A stretch of 64,000 nucleotides of DNA. Origin: Spelaeicoccus albus (GTDB lineage Bacteria > Actinomycetota > Actinomycetes > Actinomycetales > Brevibacteriaceae). The notes below the pieces were generated by a model. The model made no database searches, was not told the DNA's origin, and saw nothing but the letters and a program-made list of their open reading frames with translations. Where the stretch lies: NCBI RefSeq assembly GCF_013409065.1, contig NZ_JACBZP010000001.1:186001-250000 (forward strand), given 5' to 3'. Of the stretch, positions 61,730 through 64,000 are shown piece by piece. Position numbers and translations under genes: made by a program. Positions within the stretch are counted from its first letter, which is position 1. Each line of letters opens with the position of its first letter.

Positions 61730-63364
61730 GTGCCTGACGGCCCACTCATAGTACAAAGCGATAAAACACTGCTGCTCGAAGTCGGTCACGAGCAGGCGAC
61801 CGAGGCCCGCAAGGCGATCGCCCCGTTTGCCGAGCTCGAGCGGGCGCCCGAGCATATGCATTCCTATCGGCTCACGCCGCTCGGCCTCTGGAACGCGCGA
61901 GCGGCAGGGCACGATGCCGAGCAGGTCGTCGACGTCCTGCTGAAGTATTCACGCTATCCGGTGCCGAACAATCTCCTTGTCGATATCGCCGACACGATGG
62001 ACAGGTACGGACGGCTGACGCTCCGGTCCGATCCGGCGCACGGGCTGGTCCTGGTGTCGAAAGACCTGCCGGTGCTCGAAGAAGTGCTGCATTCGAAGAA
62101 AGTCGCCGGCATGCTGGGCGAGCGCATCGACGAGGACACAGTGGTCGTGCACCCTTCCGAACGCGGCAGTTTGAAACAGCAGCTGCTGAAGTTGGGGTGG
62201 CCGGCGGAGGACACTGCCGGCTATGTCGACGGCGAAGCGCACTCGATCGAGCTCAACACCGCCGATTGGAGCATGCGGGCGTATCAACAAGAAGCAGTCG
62301 ACGGGTTCTTCCACGGCGGCTCGGGGGTCGTCGTGCTGCCGTGCGGCGCCGGTAAGACCCTTGTCGGCGCCGGCGCGATGGCTGCGGCAGGTACCACCAC
62401 GTTGATCCTCGTGACGAACACCGTCGCGGCCCGGCAGTGGCGCGCCGAACTTCTCCACCGCACGTCGTTGACGGACGAGGAAATCGGCGAGTACTCCGGC
62501 ACGACCAAGGACATCCGACCCGTCACGATTGCGACGTATCAGGTGCTGACGGCCCGTCGTAAAGGCGTCTACACGAACTTGGAGTTGTTCGATGCACGCG
62601 ATTGGGGCCTCATCGTGTATGACGAGGTGCACCTGCTGCCGGCGCCGATCTTCCGGATGACCGCCGATCTGCAGGCCCGTAGGCGGCTCGGGTTGACCGC
62701 CACGTTGCTGCGCGAAGACGGCCGCGAAGGTGAAGTGTTCAGTTTGATCGGGCCGAAACGGTACGACGCGCCGTGGAAGGACATCGAAGCACAGGGGTAT
62801 ATCGCGCCGGCCGAGTGCATCGAAGTGCGCGTCGAGCTGGGCACTGCCGAAAGAATCACGTATGCCGGCGCCGAGCCGGACGACAAGTATCGATTGTGTG
62901 CGACGTCGCCGGTGAAGCTGGACGTCGTGCAAAAGCTTGTGCAGCAGAATCCAGGCGAACAGATTCTCGTGATCGGCCAATACCTCGACCAGCTGGACGA
63001 ACTGTCCGAGCGCTTGGACGCGCCAATCATCACGGGCAAGACCCGGGTGGCCGAACGTCAGGAGCTGTTCGAGAAGTTCCGCACCGGTGAGATCTCGACG
63101 CTCGTGGTGTCGAAGGTGGCGAATTTCTCCATCGATCTGCCCGAGGCATCGGTGGCGATTCAGGTGTCCGGCGCGTTCGGGTCGCGCCAGGAAGAGGCTC
63201 AGCGTCTGGGTCGGCTGTTGCGGCCGAAACACGACGGTCGCAGCGCCAAGTTCTACTCGGTCGTCGCCCGCGACACGCTGGACCAGGATTTCGCGGCGCA
63301 CCGGCAACGGTTCTTGGCCGAGCAGGGGTACGCCTACATCATCAAGGACGCCGACGACGTGTGA
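61730..63364 (+). CDS. DNA repair helicase XPB (SF2)
   Basis: 544 residues. N-terminal helicase-associated part (1-170), Q/motif I LPCGAGKTLVGAG (near 204-216), motif II VYDEVHLLPAPIF (DEVH, near 297), motif III LGLTATLLREDGREGE, motif VI RQEEAQRLGRLLRP (near 485). Archaeal/eukaryal XPB-like 3'-5' helicases in actinobacteria unwind DNA in repair. The last codons (ADDV-stop) are part of a 52-bp tandem repeat. Confidence 0.94.
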   Translation: MPDGPLIVQSDKTLLLEVGHEQATEARKAIAPFAELERAPEHMHSYRLTPLGLWNARAAGHDAEQVVDVLLKYSRYPVPNNLLVDIADTMDRYGRLTLRSDPAHGLVLVSKDLPVLEEVLHSKKVAGMLGERIDEDTVVVHPSERGSLKQQLLKLGWPAEDTAGYVDGEAHSIELNTADWSMRAYQQEAVDGFFHGGSGVVVLPCGAGKTLVGAGAMAAAGTTTLILVTNTVAARQWRAELLHRTSLTDEEIGEYSGTTKDIRPVTIATYQVLTARRKGVYTNLELFDARDWGLIVYDEVHLLPAPIFRMTADLQARRRLGLTATLLREDGREGEVFSLIGPKRYDAPWKDIEAQGYIAPAECIEVRVELGTAERITYAGAEPDDKYRLCATSPVKLDVVQKLVQQNPGEQILVIGQYLDQLDELSERLDAPIITGKTRVAERQELFEKFRTGEISTLVVSKVANFSIDLPEASVAIQVSGAFGSRQEEAQRLGRLLRPKHDGRSAKFYSVVARDTLDQDFAAHRQRFLAEQGYAYIIKDADDV

Positions 63365-63469
63365 GCTTGCGAGCCCGGGGAGGCGGCCAATCAAACACAG
63401 CGCCGACGACGTGTGAGCTTGCGAGCCCGGGGAGGCGGCCAATCAAACACAGCGCCGACGACGTGTGAG
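63349..63469 (+). repeat. 52-bp tandem duplication at the XPB gene end
   Basis: Unit starting CGCCGACGACGTGTGAGC at 63349, repeated at 63401 and partly at 63453. Each unit holds a copy of the last codons and TGA of the helicase gene. Confidence 0.9.
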
Positions 63470-63479
63470 CGCCATTCCC

Positions 63480-63553
63480 CCGCAAAACGCGGCAGCGCGT
63501 CAGGAACGCGCCGTCATGACGGCGCGTTCTATACCGCGCGGCGCGTTTCGCGG
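63480..63553. repeat. Palindromic repeat, copy 2
   Basis: Core 63504-63529 is a perfect 26-bp palindrome centred on TCATGA (GAACGCGCCGTCA half). Outer arms CGCAAAACGCGGC and GCGCGGCGCGTTTCGCGG resemble the copy at 33955-34028. Between the XPB gene and a convergent gene; no CDS supported in 63365-63592. Confidence 0.85.
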
Positions 63554-63592
63554 AAGTGGGGTGGAAGTGCGGTGGGGTGGAAGTGCGGCGGG

Positions 63593-64000
63593 CTAGCGAG
63601 TCACGGGGCCGGGAGATTCATGTGTCGGAGCGTGCACGATCTTCCGGTTTCCGATCGGCCGGCGCAGCTGGACGTACCCCTTCTTCGGGCGCACATAGTC
63701 CGGGCACATCTTGTTCTTTGGCCGTGGACTGCCGATGACCGTGACGGTGATTGTTGCCGTGGTCCGGACGGCGCGCACCCGGATGGGCAGATTGCAGGCC
63801 TTGACCTCGGTGGCCAGATAGATCCGATTGCGTGCCGTGTCGACCTTGGTCAATCGCCACGGTAACGAAACTTTCACCCGCGCGCTCGAGCGATCACGCG
63901 GCAATGCACCGGCCGGCGAGGGCGCCGACGACGACGGCCCGGCCGGCGAGGGCGCCGACGACGTGGCAGCAGGCGGAAAAGAAGACGACGCACCAGGAGA
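63593..64000 (-). CDS. Partial gene, probable secreted or surface hypothetical protein
   Basis: Frame is open to the window edge; about 135 residues visible. The visible N-terminal part is a Ser/Ala/Pro linker with a repeated SSAPSPAG. The C-terminal part (VKVSLPWRLTKVDTARNRIY, CNLPIRVRAVRTTATITVTV, MCPDYVRPKKGYVQLRRP) looks like a beta-rich extracellular domain with two cysteines. No family recognised. Confidence 0.6.
   Translation of the reverse strand, partial: SPGASSSFPPAATSSAPSPAGPSSSAPSPAGALPRDRSSARVKVSLPWRLTKVDTARNRIYLATEVKACNLPIRVRAVRTTATITVTVIGSPRPKNKMCPDYVRPKKGYVQLRRPIGNRKIVHAPTHESPGPVTR

Noticed and set aside
1-64000. CRISPR array, prophage or integrative element covering a large part of the window
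   Set aside because: No regularly spaced short repeats with unique spacers, no integrase, and no phage structural or plasmid genes. The only mobile element with ends is the IS at 6084-7444.

Overview
The window is high-GC, gene-dense bacterial DNA with many GTG starts and many genes overlapping by ATGA or GTGA. The gene content is actinobacterial: a DUF222/HNH protein, the galU-moeA(glp)-rimJ-glpR divisome neighbourhood, a DUF3027/cold-shock pair, a sacsin-like ATPase, an XPB-type helicase, a DtxR-type regulator, a PhoP-type box and a c-di-AMP riboswitch on a cell-wall hydrolase. I infer Actinomycetota, probably Micrococcales; the exact taxon is not proven.

Layout. 1-3587: heterodimeric ABC exporter. 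3662-5946: FAD reductase and fatty-acid desaturase, convergent. 6080-9373: an IS5-type element with an SH3 passenger gene, inserted on the stop codon of a DUF222/HNH gene, followed by 95-bp tandem repeats. 9803-11187: aldo/keto reductase and GtrA. 11437-16619: coupled operon of HAD phosphatase, PhnD-C-E-E-like transporter and RpiR/SIS regulator. 16742-19557: DoxX-like protein, dienelactone hydrolase, Pit phosphate transporter with a PHO box. 19578-25420: sugar or polyol ABC system without its own ATPase, a zinc dehydrogenase and a divergent SorC-type regulator. 25362-27864: kinase, cupredoxin, phosphatase, a decayed NAD(P)-binding gene and a hemerythrin.

27974-33994: tRNA-Ala, then on the minus strand galU, moeA/glp, moaC, mogA, rimJ and glpR, with 5-formyl-THF cyclo-ligase divergent. 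34050-37942: penicillin acylase family, fmdB behind a CIRCE operator, and a SAF protein. 37977-42551: a giant degenerate SF1 helicase fused to a Vsr-like nuclease, next to tRNA-Arg. 42878-46182: AraC regulator and hydrolase, universal stress protein, HNH nuclease. 46611-48482: NlpC/P60 protein with riboswitch, and a DtxR-type regulator. 48616-48810: a short transcription unit whose Shine-Dalgarno region pairs with almost the whole 16S 3' tail. 48832-54297: pdxH, serC, MFS/MarR, NCS2 permease. 54385-63364: sacsin-like ATPase, DUF3027, cold-shock protein and a two-gene XPB helicase unit. The window ends in a partial secreted-protein gene.

The most interesting items are the 16S-tail-complementary mini-ORF, the CIRCE element at fmdB, the IS with an SH3 passenger on a stop codon, a palindromic repeat that supplies the end of a folate gene, and the giant helicase-like protein that has lost canonical ATPase residues. 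All functional calls rest on reading motifs by eye; no database search was run.
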